A DNA stretch of 64,000 bases, taken from Streptomyces sp. 6-11-2. Lineage in GTDB: Bacteria > Actinomycetota > Actinomycetes > Streptomycetales > Streptomycetaceae. Both the position numbers and the translations under genes were made by a program. Below the pieces are notes generated by a model that was not told the DNA's origin, made no database searches, and was given only the letters and a program-made list of their open reading frames with translations. How positions within the stretch are numbered: the first letter of the stretch is position 1; each line of letters opens with the position of its first letter. Below, piece after piece: positions 17,022 through 24,122 of the stretch. The DNA lies in assembly GCF_006540305.1 (NCBI RefSeq), contig NZ_BJOR01000001.1, positions 2,294,001 through 2,358,000 of the forward strand, read 5' to 3'.

Positions 17022-18716
17022 TCAGACCTCGTAGGGCTGGACGACGACGAAGTTGCCGGGGGCGGCGCGGAACTGGAGGTTGACGCCCTCTCCGGTGTCG
17101 CCCGGGTAGGCGTTGCGGCGCATCCGCACCTGGCTGGAGACGATCGCCTGGGCCGCGGCCGACCAGGCGACCACGGCGTTGGAGTCGACGAACGTCGTCG
17201 GCGTCACGGGCAGGACGACCGGTGTGCCGTGCGTCTTGACGACGATCGTGCCGGTGCCCTGGAACTGCATCGTGAACAGGGCGCCGCCGGGGATGCCGTG
17301 TCCCTCGACGCGGCGGACCTCGTACTCCAGGCTCTCGTCGAAGGCGAGCACGTTCTCGGCGGAGACGCAGATCGCGTCACCCTGGAGCTCGACGGGATGC
17401 AGGTGGGTGGAGTTCTCGGCGAAGAACACCTGGCCCTGGCCGGTGCAGCGCATCAGCTGCATCTCCTGGCCCGTGACGTTGCCCGTGATCCGGCCCGCGA
17501 AGCCGGCGCCCTTGTAGGTGAAGTCGACCTTGCCCTGGTAGAGCACCATGCTGCCCTGCCGGGCCAGCACGGGTCGGCCCCCCTCCGTCCCGAGGTCGGC
17601 GCGGATCAGCTTGCTGTTCTGCAGGGTCCAGCGCCGGCCGGTGGGCGCCTCCTTGTACAGGTTCAGCGCGGCGGACACCCCGGCGGCCTGGGGAGCGGCC
17701 TGCGGCGCCGCGTACGGCGCGGACTGGCCGGGGACCTGGCCGAACGGCGGCTGGTGACCGTAGCCGGGAGGCGGGGGCGGCGCCTGGTACTGGGCGGGCG
17801 GCGGGGGCGGGGTCCGACCGTGCGCCTGGCCGTACGGCGGCTGCCCGTAGGGCGCGGGCGCCGGGGCGGGCGGCGGGACCGGGCCGCCGGGCGGAGTCAG
17901 GGGGGCGATGATGGTCGGCGCCGCGTGCACCGAGGGCGCGGGGCCCGGCGCCGGGGGCGGGGGCGGCGGGGTGGCTCCCGGGGGCGGTGTGAAGCCGTGC
18001 GCGGCGGGTGGCGGCGCGGGGGCGGCCGGGAGTGGAGCGGGGGCGGCGGGCGCGGGAGCGGCAGGGGCCGGTGCGGCCGGCCCGGAGGGAACGGCGAATT
18101 CCGGGGGCGCGGTGGCCTGGGCCGGCGGGGCGAAGCCCGGAGCGGCACCGGGCTGCGCGTCTTGGCCCGCGGCGGGGTCCTCCTCCTCTTCCAGGACCTC
18201 GCCGCCGAAGTTCTTCAGCAGCGCCTCGAGGCCCCCGTCGAAGCCCTGGCCGACAGCCGCGAACCGCCACACGTCCTTGAGGTAGAAGTCGCCCAGCATC
18301 ACGGCCCGTTCGGTGGAGAACTCCGAGCCGTCGAACGCGTACCGGGCCACCTCCTCCCCGCCCGCCACGATGCGCAGGTACCCGGAGTCGATCTGCGACA
18401 TCTGCCCGGCACCGTCGACGGCGGCCGTGAACGACAGCTTCCGGATGTGCGACGGAATCTTCTCCAGCGTGACCCGGAAGGACTCCGTGTCGCCTGCCTG
18501 AGCACCCAGCAGCTGGATGGCCTCCTCGGGGGACTTCGGCTGGTTGAAGAAGACGAAGTACCGGTCGTCCGAGAGGCGTTCGTCGGCGTCCAGCCCGAAG
18601 CAGCTGATGTCGACGGTCAGTCCGGGTGCCGAGATCTGCACGCCAACGTACAGATCCGTCCCCGCGGTCAGGTCACTGATCCTGGCCTTGTGGCCGCGCT
18701 GGAATTCCCTGGGCAT
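17022..18716 (-). CDS. TerD-domain / AIM24-domain fusion protein
   Basis: 564 aa in three parts. Residues 1-190 are a TerD (tellurium/stress Ca-binding) domain: MPREFQRGHKARISDL, GLDADERLSDDRYFVFFNQ and the closing DFYLKDVWRFAAVGQGF. Residues 190-355 are an Ala/Pro linker with runs of PAPAAPAPAAP and PPPPPAPGP, disordered. Residues 360-564 are an AIM24 domain (ARQGSMVLYQGKVDF, SNAVVAWSAAAQ). TerD proteins bind calcium and act in stress and development in Streptomyces; AIM24 has no firm role. First gene of the three-gene operon. ATG at 18716 fits the TerD family start, though the frame is open to 18782. Confidence 0.87.
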   Translation of the reverse strand: MPREFQRGHKARISDLTAGTDLYVGVQISAPGLTVDISCFGLDADERLSDDRYFVFFNQPKSPEEAIQLLGAQAGDTESFRVTLEKIPSHIRKLSFTAAVDGAGQMSQIDSGYLRIVAGGEEVARYAFDGSEFSTERAVMLGDFYLKDVWRFAAVGQGFDGGLEALLKNFGGEVLEEEEDPAAGQDAQPGAAPGFAPPAQATAPPEFAVPSGPAAPAPAAPAPAAPAPLPAAPAPPPAAHGFTPPPGATPPPPPPAPGPAPSVHAAPTIIAPLTPPGGPVPPPAPAPAPYGQPPYGQAHGRTPPPPPAQYQAPPPPPGYGHQPPFGQVPGQSAPYAAPQAAPQAAGVSAALNLYKEAPTGRRWTLQNSKLIRADLGTEGGRPVLARQGSMVLYQGKVDFTYKGAGFAGRITGNVTGQEMQLMRCTGQGQVFFAENSTHLHPVELQGDAICVSAENVLAFDESLEYEVRRVEGHGIPGGALFTMQFQGTGTIVVKTHGTPVVLPVTPTTFVDSNAVVAWSAAAQAIVSSQVRMRRNAYPGDTGEGVNLQFRAAPGNFVVVQPYEV

Positions 18717-18851
18717 GCGTAACGACCGTCCCCCGTCCCGAGTGCGAGTGCGTCGCGCCAGGCTAACGGCAAACTCCGACACCGGACGAAGTCGGTACAG
18801 ACCCGGTACACAAACACAGTCCGGCGGTACCGGACGTCCCCGGCAGCCCGG

Positions 18852-19448
18852 TCACTCGTCGCGCGTTCCCGGCGGATGCGGCAGCCGCGCGGCCGCGGCC
18901 ACCCCCTCCAGGTAGCCCCGGGCCCGCTCGGTGCGCGGGTACGCCTCCAGCAGCCGCCAGAAGTCGGGGCCGTGTCCGGGGACGAGCAGATGGGCCAGCT
19001 CGTGGAGCAGTACGTAGTCGACGACGTACTCGGGCATCCCCTGAAGACGGTGGGAGAGACGGATGCTGCCCTCCGCCGGGGTGCACGAGCCCCAGCGCGT
19101 GTTCTGGTTGGTGACCCAGCGGACCGAGGCGGGCCGGGCACGGCCGTCGAAGTACTGGGCGGACAGCCGCTCGGCGCGTTCGGCCAGCTCCGTGTCGCCG
19201 AGCGTCCGCCGGCTCTCCTGGGCGGCCAGCTTGTCGAGCATGACGGTCACCCAGCGCCGCTCCTCCGCCTCGGACATGCGGGCGGGGATGAGCACGACGG
19301 TGCGACCGCCCTCGCGGTACGCGGAGACCGTCCGGCGGCGCCGGGCGCTCCTGCGGACCTCGATCTCGCTCGCCGCCGCGCCCTCCGGGGGCCGGCTCGT
19401 CTTGCCTCGCTGTGGCGTTCCGGCACGGTTCAGTGGGTCGGCGGACAC
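18852..19448 (-). CDS. YgjP-type (DUF45) zinc metallopeptidase
   Basis: 198 aa. The gluzincin-like motif is VDYVLLHELAHLLVPGHGPD (about residues 138-157): HELAH with a third His in GHG, plus WGSCTPAEGSIRLSHRL upstream, the signature of the YgjP/WLM family. An Arg-rich N-terminal segment precedes it. Family members are predicted metal-dependent proteases; the bacterial physiological substrate is unknown. GTG at 19448 is used; an internal start is possible. It is divergent from the E1-like gene, with 308 bp between. Confidence 0.85.
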   Translation of the reverse strand: MSADPLNRAGTPQRGKTSRPPEGAAASEIEVRRSARRRRTVSAYREGGRTVVLIPARMSEAEERRWVTVMLDKLAAQESRRTLGDTELAERAERLSAQYFDGRARPASVRWVTNQNTRWGSCTPAEGSIRLSHRLQGMPEYVVDYVLLHELAHLLVPGHGPDFWRLLEAYPRTERARGYLEGVAAAARLPHPPGTRDE

Positions 19449-19756
19449 GCCCCGACGTTACCGGGTGCGAGGACGAGAAGTCCCGGGAGCGGAACGGTTC
19501 CGTGCGGATCCTCCACCGAGGGTCCGATTCGTACGACGAGTACCCACCGCCTGTGGACAACTTCCGGCACCCGCTGTCCGGGCCGGGCATGCTGGCCGTC
19601 GTGACAGTCGTCGGTGGCGACTCGGACCGGCTCACCCCGGCGTATGAGGACGTTTTCGATGCCTTCCCTTCGCTTCCTTCGCTTCGTTCGCTCTCTTCGC
19701 TTCGCTCTCTTCGTTCGTTTCCGATGCTTCTCCTTCTTCGGGCTACGGGGGCTCAC
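19449..19756. other. Intergenic region with DnaA-box match and pyrimidine repeat
   Basis: This 308-bp gap between divergent genes holds a perfect TTGTCCACA match on the minus strand (19552-19560) and, at 19662-19735, a run of CTTCG/TTCGC-type pentamers on the plus strand (about 75 nt almost purine-free except G). The frame of the E1-like gene stays open through the whole region, but the Ser/Leu/Arg-repeat peptide it would give is not credible as part of that protein. Confidence 0.6.
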
Positions 19757-20971
19757 ATGCATCCGATGGTGAAACCCGCGCTCCGGCGCGGCTGGCGTGA
19801 TCTCGGCACCGTGCAGTTCGGGATGACTCCCGCGCACGCGATGACACTGGGCCCGCTGGACACCGCGACGGGCAGTTTTCTGGACCTGCTCAACGGCACG
19901 CGCGGACTGCCGCTGCTGCGGGAGGAGGCGCGCCGCATGGATCTGCCCGACGGCCATGCCGACCGTCTGGTGGAGCGGCTGGCCCGGGCCGGGCTCCTGG
20001 ACGACGCCCGGGGCGGCGGCGCGGCCGCCGACACGCTGCGGGAGCGGAAGGAGGCCATGGACCGGCTGGGGCCCGATCTCGCCTCCCTCTCCCTGATCAC
20101 CCGCGAACCGGGCGAGGCGATGGAACGCCTCGCCGCCCGACGTGAGGCGCGCGTGCAGGTCAAAGGCGCGGGCCGGGTGGGCGCCGTCCTGGCCGCACTG
20201 CTGTCCGGGGCGGGGGTCGGCGAGGTCGACGTGCGGGACGGCGGCTGTGTGGAGCCGGGGGACGTCGCCCCGGGCGGGCTGTCCGCCGAGGCCGTCGGCG
20301 AACGCCGGGACACCGCGGCGCGGCGGGCCGCGCGAGCGGCGGCCCCGGACCGTCCGGCCCGCCGCACCCCCCGGACGCGGCCCGAGCGGGAGGAGCGGGG
20401 ATTCACCCTGGTGGTCCTCGCCCCGCGGGACGACATCGCCGTGCACGCGCCCGACCCGTCCGCGGCCGCCGCCCTGATCGAGTCCGGCACCCCTCATCTG
20501 TACGCCGGGGTGGTGGAGGGCACGGGCGTCGTGGGCCCGCTCGTCCTGCCCGGCGGGACAGGCTGCGCCGGCTGCCTGCACCGGGACCGCACGGACCGGG
20601 ACGGGACGTGGCCGCGTCTGGTGGCGCAGTGGCGCTCGGGCGGACCACGTCACGTTCGTCCGTGTGATCTGTCTCTCGCCGCGACCGTGGCCGCCCTGTC
20701 GGCCGCGCACGCACTCGCCTTCCTGGACGGGGAGTCGCCCTCCAGCACGGGCGCCCGCTGGGAGGTTTCACTGCCCGGCCTGAACTGGCGCGCGCGACCG
20801 GTGTGGCCGCATCCGTCCTGTCCGTGCGGCGCGGCCGGGAAAACCGAGAGGGAGCGGGCCTCAAAGAACGGGGAGCCACGCGCGACAATGGCTGAGCAAC
20901 GGCCGTCATCGACGCCCTGCCGTCGGGCAGACGCGGCGCGGCTTGCTGGGACTTGGAGGGCGCATGTCTGA
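19757..20971 (+). CDS. E1-like (ThiF/TOMM cyclodehydratase-type) protein
   Basis: 404 aa. The N-terminal part (about 1-120, beginning MHPMVKPALRRGWRDLG) resembles the peptide-clamp region of TOMM/cyclodehydratase partner proteins. A Rossmann segment follows (VQVKGAGRVGAVLAALLSGAG, about residue 130) and a C-terminal zinc site made of CAGCLHR and HPSCPCG. These are features of E1-like proteins that bind leader peptides in RiPP synthesis, but no precursor, YcaO or dehydrogenase is nearby. The M. tuberculosis counterpart (Rv3196, from memory) sits beside the same ABC1 gene. ATG at 19757 follows a G-rich SD; the 3' end overlaps the next start by 8 bp. Confidence 0.75.
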   Translation: MHPMVKPALRRGWRDLGTVQFGMTPAHAMTLGPLDTATGSFLDLLNGTRGLPLLREEARRMDLPDGHADRLVERLARAGLLDDARGGGAAADTLRERKEAMDRLGPDLASLSLITREPGEAMERLAARREARVQVKGAGRVGAVLAALLSGAGVGEVDVRDGGCVEPGDVAPGGLSAEAVGERRDTAARRAARAAAPDRPARRTPRTRPEREERGFTLVVLAPRDDIAVHAPDPSAAAALIESGTPHLYAGVVEGTGVVGPLVLPGGTGCAGCLHRDRTDRDGTWPRLVAQWRSGGPRHVRPCDLSLAATVAALSAAHALAFLDGESPSSTGARWEVSLPGLNWRARPVWPHPSCPCGAAGKTERERASKNGEPRATMAEQRPSSTPCRRADAARLAGTWRAHV

Positions 20972-22343
20972 TCTTCCCCGGAAGGCGGTCACCCGGACCG
21001 CCAAGCTCGCCGCGCTCCCGCTCGGTTTCGCCGGGAGAGCGACCTGGGGACTCGGCAAACGGATCGTGGGCGAGTCAGCCGATCTCGTCGGCCGTGAGCT
21101 GCAGCAACGCACGGCCGACCAGTTGTTCAAGGTGCTCGGCGAGCTCAAGGGCGGGGCGATGAAGTTCGGGCAGGCGCTGTCCGTCTTCGAGTCGGCGCTC
21201 CCCGAGGAGGTCGCCGGCCCCTACCGGGTCGCGCTGACCAAGCTCCAGGAGGCGGCGCCCCCGATGCCGACGCGCACGGTGCACTCCGTACTGGAGGAGC
21301 GGCTCGGCGCGCACTGGCGCGAGCTGTTCGAGGAGTTCGAGGACAAGCCGTCCGCGGCAGCCTCGATCGGGCAGGTGCACCGGGCGGTGTGGCACGACGG
21401 CCGCGAGGTCGCGGTCAAGGTGCAGTACCCCGGCGCCGGTGAGGCCCTCGTATCCGACCTGACCCAGTTGAGCCGGTTCGCCCGCCTGCTGGGGCCGCTG
21501 GTCCCCGGCGTGGACATCAAGCCCCTGATCGCCGAGCTCAAGGACCGCGTCTCCGAGGAGCTGGACTACGGACTGGAGGCGCAGGCCCAGCAGGCGCACG
21601 CCGAGGAGTTCGCCGACGACCCGGACGTCGTCGTCCCGGCGGTCGTCCACCAGCGCGAGCAGGTCCTGGTCACCGAGTGGATGGACGGCGTTCCGCTGTC
21701 CGAGGTGATCGCGGACGGCACCCCGGCCCAGCGTGACCGGGCCGGCCAGCTGCTGGCCCGTTTCTTGTTCTCCGGCCCGGCCCGCACCGGCCTGCTGCAC
21801 GCCGACCCGCACCCCGGCAACTTCCGTCTTCTGCCCGGCGGACCGGACGGCGAGGACGACTGGCGCCTGGGCGTCCTGGACTTCGGCACCGTCGACCGCC
21901 TTCCGGGCGGCCTGCCGACGCCCATCGGCTCAGCCCTGCGCATGGCGCTCGACGGGGAGGCGGAAGCGGTCTACGAGATGCTCTCCGCCGAGGGCTTCGT
22001 GAAGGAGTCCATCGAGCTGGACCCGGACGCCGTCCTCGGCTACCTCCTGCCGATCATCCAACCGGCCCAGGTGGAGGAGTTCACCTTCACCCGCGGCTGG
22101 ATGCGCAGCCAGGCGGCCCGGATCGCCGATCCCCGCTCCCCCGCCTACCAACTGGGCAAGCAGCTCAATCTGCCCCCGTCGTACCTGCTCATCCACCGGG
22201 TCACGCTCAGTACCATCGGCGTGCTGTGCCAGCTGGGGGCCACGGTGCGGCTGCGGGAGGAGCTGGAGGAGTGGCTGCCGGGTTTCGCCGCCCGTCCGGA
22301 GGGCGAGGAGCCGGACGACGAGCAGTCGGCCGTCGAGGCGTGA
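20964..22343 (+). CDS. ABC1/UbiB-family atypical kinase (AarF domain)
   Basis: 459 aa. ABC1/ADCK signatures: the KxGQ-type motif MKFGQALSVFESALPEE (about residue 70), an Ala-rich nucleotide loop SAAASIGQVHRAVWHDGREVAVKVQYPG (split here: SAAASIGQVHRAV, then EVAVKVQYPG) with the VAVK lysine, the catalytic HADPHPGNF (about residue 280) and the metal-binding LDFGTVD. UbiB kinases support quinone or other lipid metabolism by extracting prenyl lipids; here the menaquinone or isoprenoid link is inference. ATG at 20964 has TTGGAGGG at good spacing and overlaps the E1-like stop, so the pair is coupled. It is convergent with a small zinc protein 13 bp away. Confidence 0.92.
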   Translation: MSDLPRKAVTRTAKLAALPLGFAGRATWGLGKRIVGESADLVGRELQQRTADQLFKVLGELKGGAMKFGQALSVFESALPEEVAGPYRVALTKLQEAAPPMPTRTVHSVLEERLGAHWRELFEEFEDKPSAAASIGQVHRAVWHDGREVAVKVQYPGAGEALVSDLTQLSRFARLLGPLVPGVDIKPLIAELKDRVSEELDYGLEAQAQQAHAEEFADDPDVVVPAVVHQREQVLVTEWMDGVPLSEVIADGTPAQRDRAGQLLARFLFSGPARTGLLHADPHPGNFRLLPGGPDGEDDWRLGVLDFGTVDRLPGGLPTPIGSALRMALDGEAEAVYEMLSAEGFVKESIELDPDAVLGYLLPIIQPAQVEEFTFTRGWMRSQAARIADPRSPAYQLGKQLNLPPSYLLIHRVTLSTIGVLCQLGATVRLREELEEWLPGFAARPEGEEPDDEQSAVEA

Positions 22344-22356
22344 GCGTGCGGGGGGA

Positions 22357-22617
22357 CTACCACCAGGCGGAGTCCAGGCGCCCCTCGATCGAGCGGAGGT
22401 TCTCGCGGGAGCAGGCGTCGCAGAAGTAGCGCCGGGCGCCGTTCTCCACCGAGCAGGTCCACGTGGGCGGCAGGCCCTCGGCCGGGGTGCCGCAGCGCGC
22501 GCACACCAGGGCGGGACGCTCCACGCGTTCGCCGTCACGGTCCGTGCCGTCACGGTCCGTGCCGTGGTGCGCCGTGCCCGCGCTCGCGTGGTTCGTGCCT
22601 CCGGGAAGACTCGTCAC
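22357..22617 (-). CDS. Small zinc-ribbon protein
   Basis: 86 aa. The N-terminal half is polar and repetitive (HGTDRDGTDRDGERVE); the C-terminal half carries two CxxC pairs, CARCGTP and CDACSREN, spaced by about 25 residues, a classical zinc ribbon. Conserved W residues (TWTCSVENG, SAWW) suggest a defined fold. It may correspond to the small ORF next to the ABC1 gene in mycobacteria (Rv3196A; uncertain). GTG at 22617. The function is unknown; protein or nucleic-acid binding is likely. Confidence 0.75.
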   Translation of the reverse strand: MTSLPGGTNHASAGTAHHGTDRDGTDRDGERVERPALVCARCGTPAEGLPPTWTCSVENGARRYFCDACSRENLRSIEGRLDSAWW

Positions 22618-22661
22618 CCCGTGACCATACCGCCGGGCCGCTGATCGGCGGGAACAACGCA

Positions 22662-22701
22662 CCGCGGGGGCCGGTCCGTTCGAACGGACCGGCCCCCGCG
22701 G
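22662..22701. terminator. Long perfect palindrome, bidirectional terminator or insulator
   Basis: A 40-bp perfect palindrome with 20-bp arms (left arm starts CCGCGGGGGCC, centre GTTC/GAAC). It lies 60 bp past the end of the wblC operon (minus) and upstream of the zinc-ribbon gene. It can fold as a very stable hairpin without a true loop. Confidence 0.7.
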
Positions 22702-22763
22702 GGAGAGTTCCGGCCTCCCGGACCGGGAGGCCACCGCCAAGCGGTGTGGAACGGCGTTGTCGG

Positions 22764-23087
22764 TCAGTGCATCACTGCCATGGCGAGCGCGCGGCGGGCG
22801 CGCAGCGAGGCGCGCTCGGCGCGGCGCTGCATCCGGCGGGCGGCCGCCAGACGTACGGCCTGGCGTTCCCTCTCCGCCTCGTGCAGCCGCTCGTGCATAT
22901 GCGCACGAGCCAGCGCTTCTGGGATGAGTTGCATCTCTCGGTTCCTGTTCTGACGCGATTCGTTCGCGCCGGTGGTGGTGACGTCTTCGGTCGCGGAGCC
23001 TGCGGGCTCGCTGGCGGACGGCTTCATCGGGGCCTGCTTCTGGGGGTCGTGCGTGAGGGGGCGGTCGATCGTTCCTGCGGTGTTCAT
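22764..23087 (-). CDS. Small basic, coiled-coil protein coupled to wblC
   Basis: 107 aa. Residues 1-50 are polar and disordered; residues 52-107 form an Arg/Ala/Glu-rich helix (EALARAHMHERLHEAERERQ and following, ending ARRALAMAVMH). It begins ATGA, sharing four bases with the wblC stop, so it is translated by coupling and probably co-induced with WblC. An internal ATG at 22934 preceded by CCGAGAG would give a 56-aa helical product and may be the real start. The function is unknown. Confidence 0.65.
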   Translation of the reverse strand: MNTAGTIDRPLTHDPQKQAPMKPSASEPAGSATEDVTTTGANESRQNRNREMQLIPEALARAHMHERLHEAERERQAVRLAAARRMQRRAERASLRARRALAMAVMH

Positions 23088-23452
23088 GCTGTGACCGGGT
23101 TCTTGCGCGGGCGGCCACGCGGCCGCTTCCGGGCCACGACGACACCTTGGACGAACAGCTCGCCGCCCCAGACACCCCAGGGCTCGCGCCGCTCCTTGGC
23201 GCCGGCGAGGCAGGCCTCGATCAGCGGGCAGGTGCGGCAGAGGGACTTGGCGTACTCCACGTCCGCCGGCGACTCGGCGAAGAAGACCTCCGGGTCGTAG
23301 GAGCGGCACGGGACGGGCACGCCGAGGTTCTCGATGGCGTCGTCGAGCGCGGTGAGCGCGGTGAGCGGGGTCAAGGCGGGGTCCTCCGTGAGACCAGGCT
23401 TGGGGATCGTGTCGGAAGGCGGTACGGACGGGACGTGCGCTTCGAGTTGCAC
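23084..23452 (-). CDS. wblC: WhiB-like transcription factor WblC (WhiB7 orthologue)
   Basis: 122 aa. Four Fe-S cysteines occur in VPCRSYDPEVFF, CRTC and EACLAGAKERR, followed by the sigma-binding turn GVWGGE (about residues 92-97) and a C-terminal AT-hook RGRPRKNP. The AT-hook identifies the WhiB7/WblC class among Wbl proteins. WhiB7 binds SigA (HrdB in Streptomyces) and AT-rich DNA just upstream of the -35 to switch on intrinsic resistance to ribosome-targeting antibiotics. It is preceded by a leader of about 600 nt with uORF, hairpins and an autoregulation-type promoter (separate entries) and followed by an ATGA-coupled small gene. uvrD2 lies upstream, as in mycobacteria. Confidence 0.96.
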   Translation of the reverse strand: MQLEAHVPSVPPSDTIPKPGLTEDPALTPLTALTALDDAIENLGVPVPCRSYDPEVFFAESPADVEYAKSLCRTCPLIEACLAGAKERREPWGVWGGELFVQGVVVARKRPRGRPRKNPVTA

Positions 23453-23559
23453 GGTTCGTCTTCCTCGTCTGTTCGGGTCGGCCGGTCGGCCGGGTGTCGG
23501 CTGGCTACCGGGTTCTTGTCTTGCCCCGAGGCCCCTTCGCTCCGCTGTCCCCGTTCGGG

Positions 23560-23603
23560 GAAAACAGAAGGGCCGCGGATCCCGGATGGGGTTCCGCGGC
23601 CCT
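23560..23603 (-). terminator. Leader terminator/attenuator of wblC
   Basis: On the minus strand a 10- to 11-bp G+C stem (GGGCCGCGGA paired with TCCGCGGCCC, 13-nt loop) is followed by TTCTGTTTTCC, the most U-rich tail in this part of the window. It lies about 115 nt before the wblC start. No gene ends here except the uORF 24 nt upstream, so it is best read as an attenuator inside the leader. Confidence 0.85.
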
Positions 23604-23613
23604 GAAGGCGCCG

Positions 23614-23632
23614 GCCTGATCGGCGATCAGGC
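23614..23632 (-). promoter_or_regulatory. Small hairpin covering the uORF stop codon
   Basis: GCCTGATC-GGC-GATCAGGC, an 8-bp stem with 3-nt loop. The uORF stop (TGA, 23629-23627) is inside its arm. A terminating or stalled ribosome would mask it and reach towards the terminator stem 12 nt further on, so it may be a switch element. Confidence 0.6.
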
Positions 23633-23947
23633 TGGATCACTCCAGGGTTCTGGCCCACGGAAGGCCCACGTCAGGTGGTGCTGCTTCGTCTGCTCCCGGT
23701 TACCGGCACCGGCCGCCTGAACGGCATAGGCCTGTGCCTTTGCCGCTACTGCTTCCAGTGCCTCGGTCGGTCGCTCGTCACGCTCACGGACGGGAAGACC
23801 CGCGAGGGACATAAAGGACTCCGGACGCGCGGCAGCGATGCCGGACAGACCGGTGCCCTGGTTGAAGGCGCCGAGCATGCACAGGGAGACGACCGAGCGA
23901 TCGGTCATTTTGGCGGTGCTGATGGAGCTGGTCTTGATAGTGATCAC
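23627..23947 (-). CDS. wblC leader uORF
   Basis: 106 codons starting GTG ATC ACT ATC AAG, with a strong GAGAGGAGG 8 nt upstream, beginning MITIKTSSISTAKMTDRS and ending PEPWSDPA. It ends within the hairpin next to the terminator that precedes wblC. Antibiotic-dependent attenuation through a uORF is known for whiB7/wblC; I infer that this is that uORF. The peptide has no known fold. A second frame from GTG 24017 overlaps it but lacks an SD. Confidence 0.7.
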   Translation of the reverse strand: MITIKTSSISTAKMTDRSVVSLCMLGAFNQGTGLSGIAAARPESFMSLAGLPVRERDERPTEALEAVAAKAQAYAVQAAGAGNREQTKQHHLTWAFRGPEPWSDPA

Positions 23948-24058
23948 TGGGCTCGCCTCCTCTCGGCGTCTGGGGGACTGGGGTGAGCCAGTCCGTACGG
24001 ATATGCAAGTAGAGCACGGAATCAGGGCCTCAGGAAGGCCACCGTTCCCGTGACCAAG

Positions 24059-24098
24059 AACCTATGGGGACGGACGGCGGGTGCGCAAACTATTTTTT
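24059..24098 (-). promoter_or_regulatory. wblC promoter with AT-rich WhiB7-type activator site
   Basis: Minus strand: an AT tract AAAAAATAGT runs directly into -35 TTGCGC (24088-24083), an 18-bp spacer and -10 TAGGTT (24064-24059). An AT stretch touching the -35 is the known hallmark of WhiB7-activated promoters, bound by the AT-hook. The predicted start near 24052 gives a leader of about 600 nt. The tract is conspicuous in this GC-rich setting. Confidence 0.8.
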
Positions 24099-24122
24099 CG
24101 ACGAGTTCCCATCAGTCCTCGG

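Noticed and set aside
19412..19756. N-terminal extension of the E1-like protein
   Set aside because: Would translate the pyrimidine repeat into Ser/Leu/Arg repeats and overlap the divergent peptidase gene; the ATG at 19757 has an SD and fits the family start.
23784..24017. Alternative wblC leader ORF starting MLYLHIRTDWLTPV
   Set aside because: No SD before its GTG, and its frame is overlapped by the SD-led uORF; kept only as a possibility in the uORF entry.
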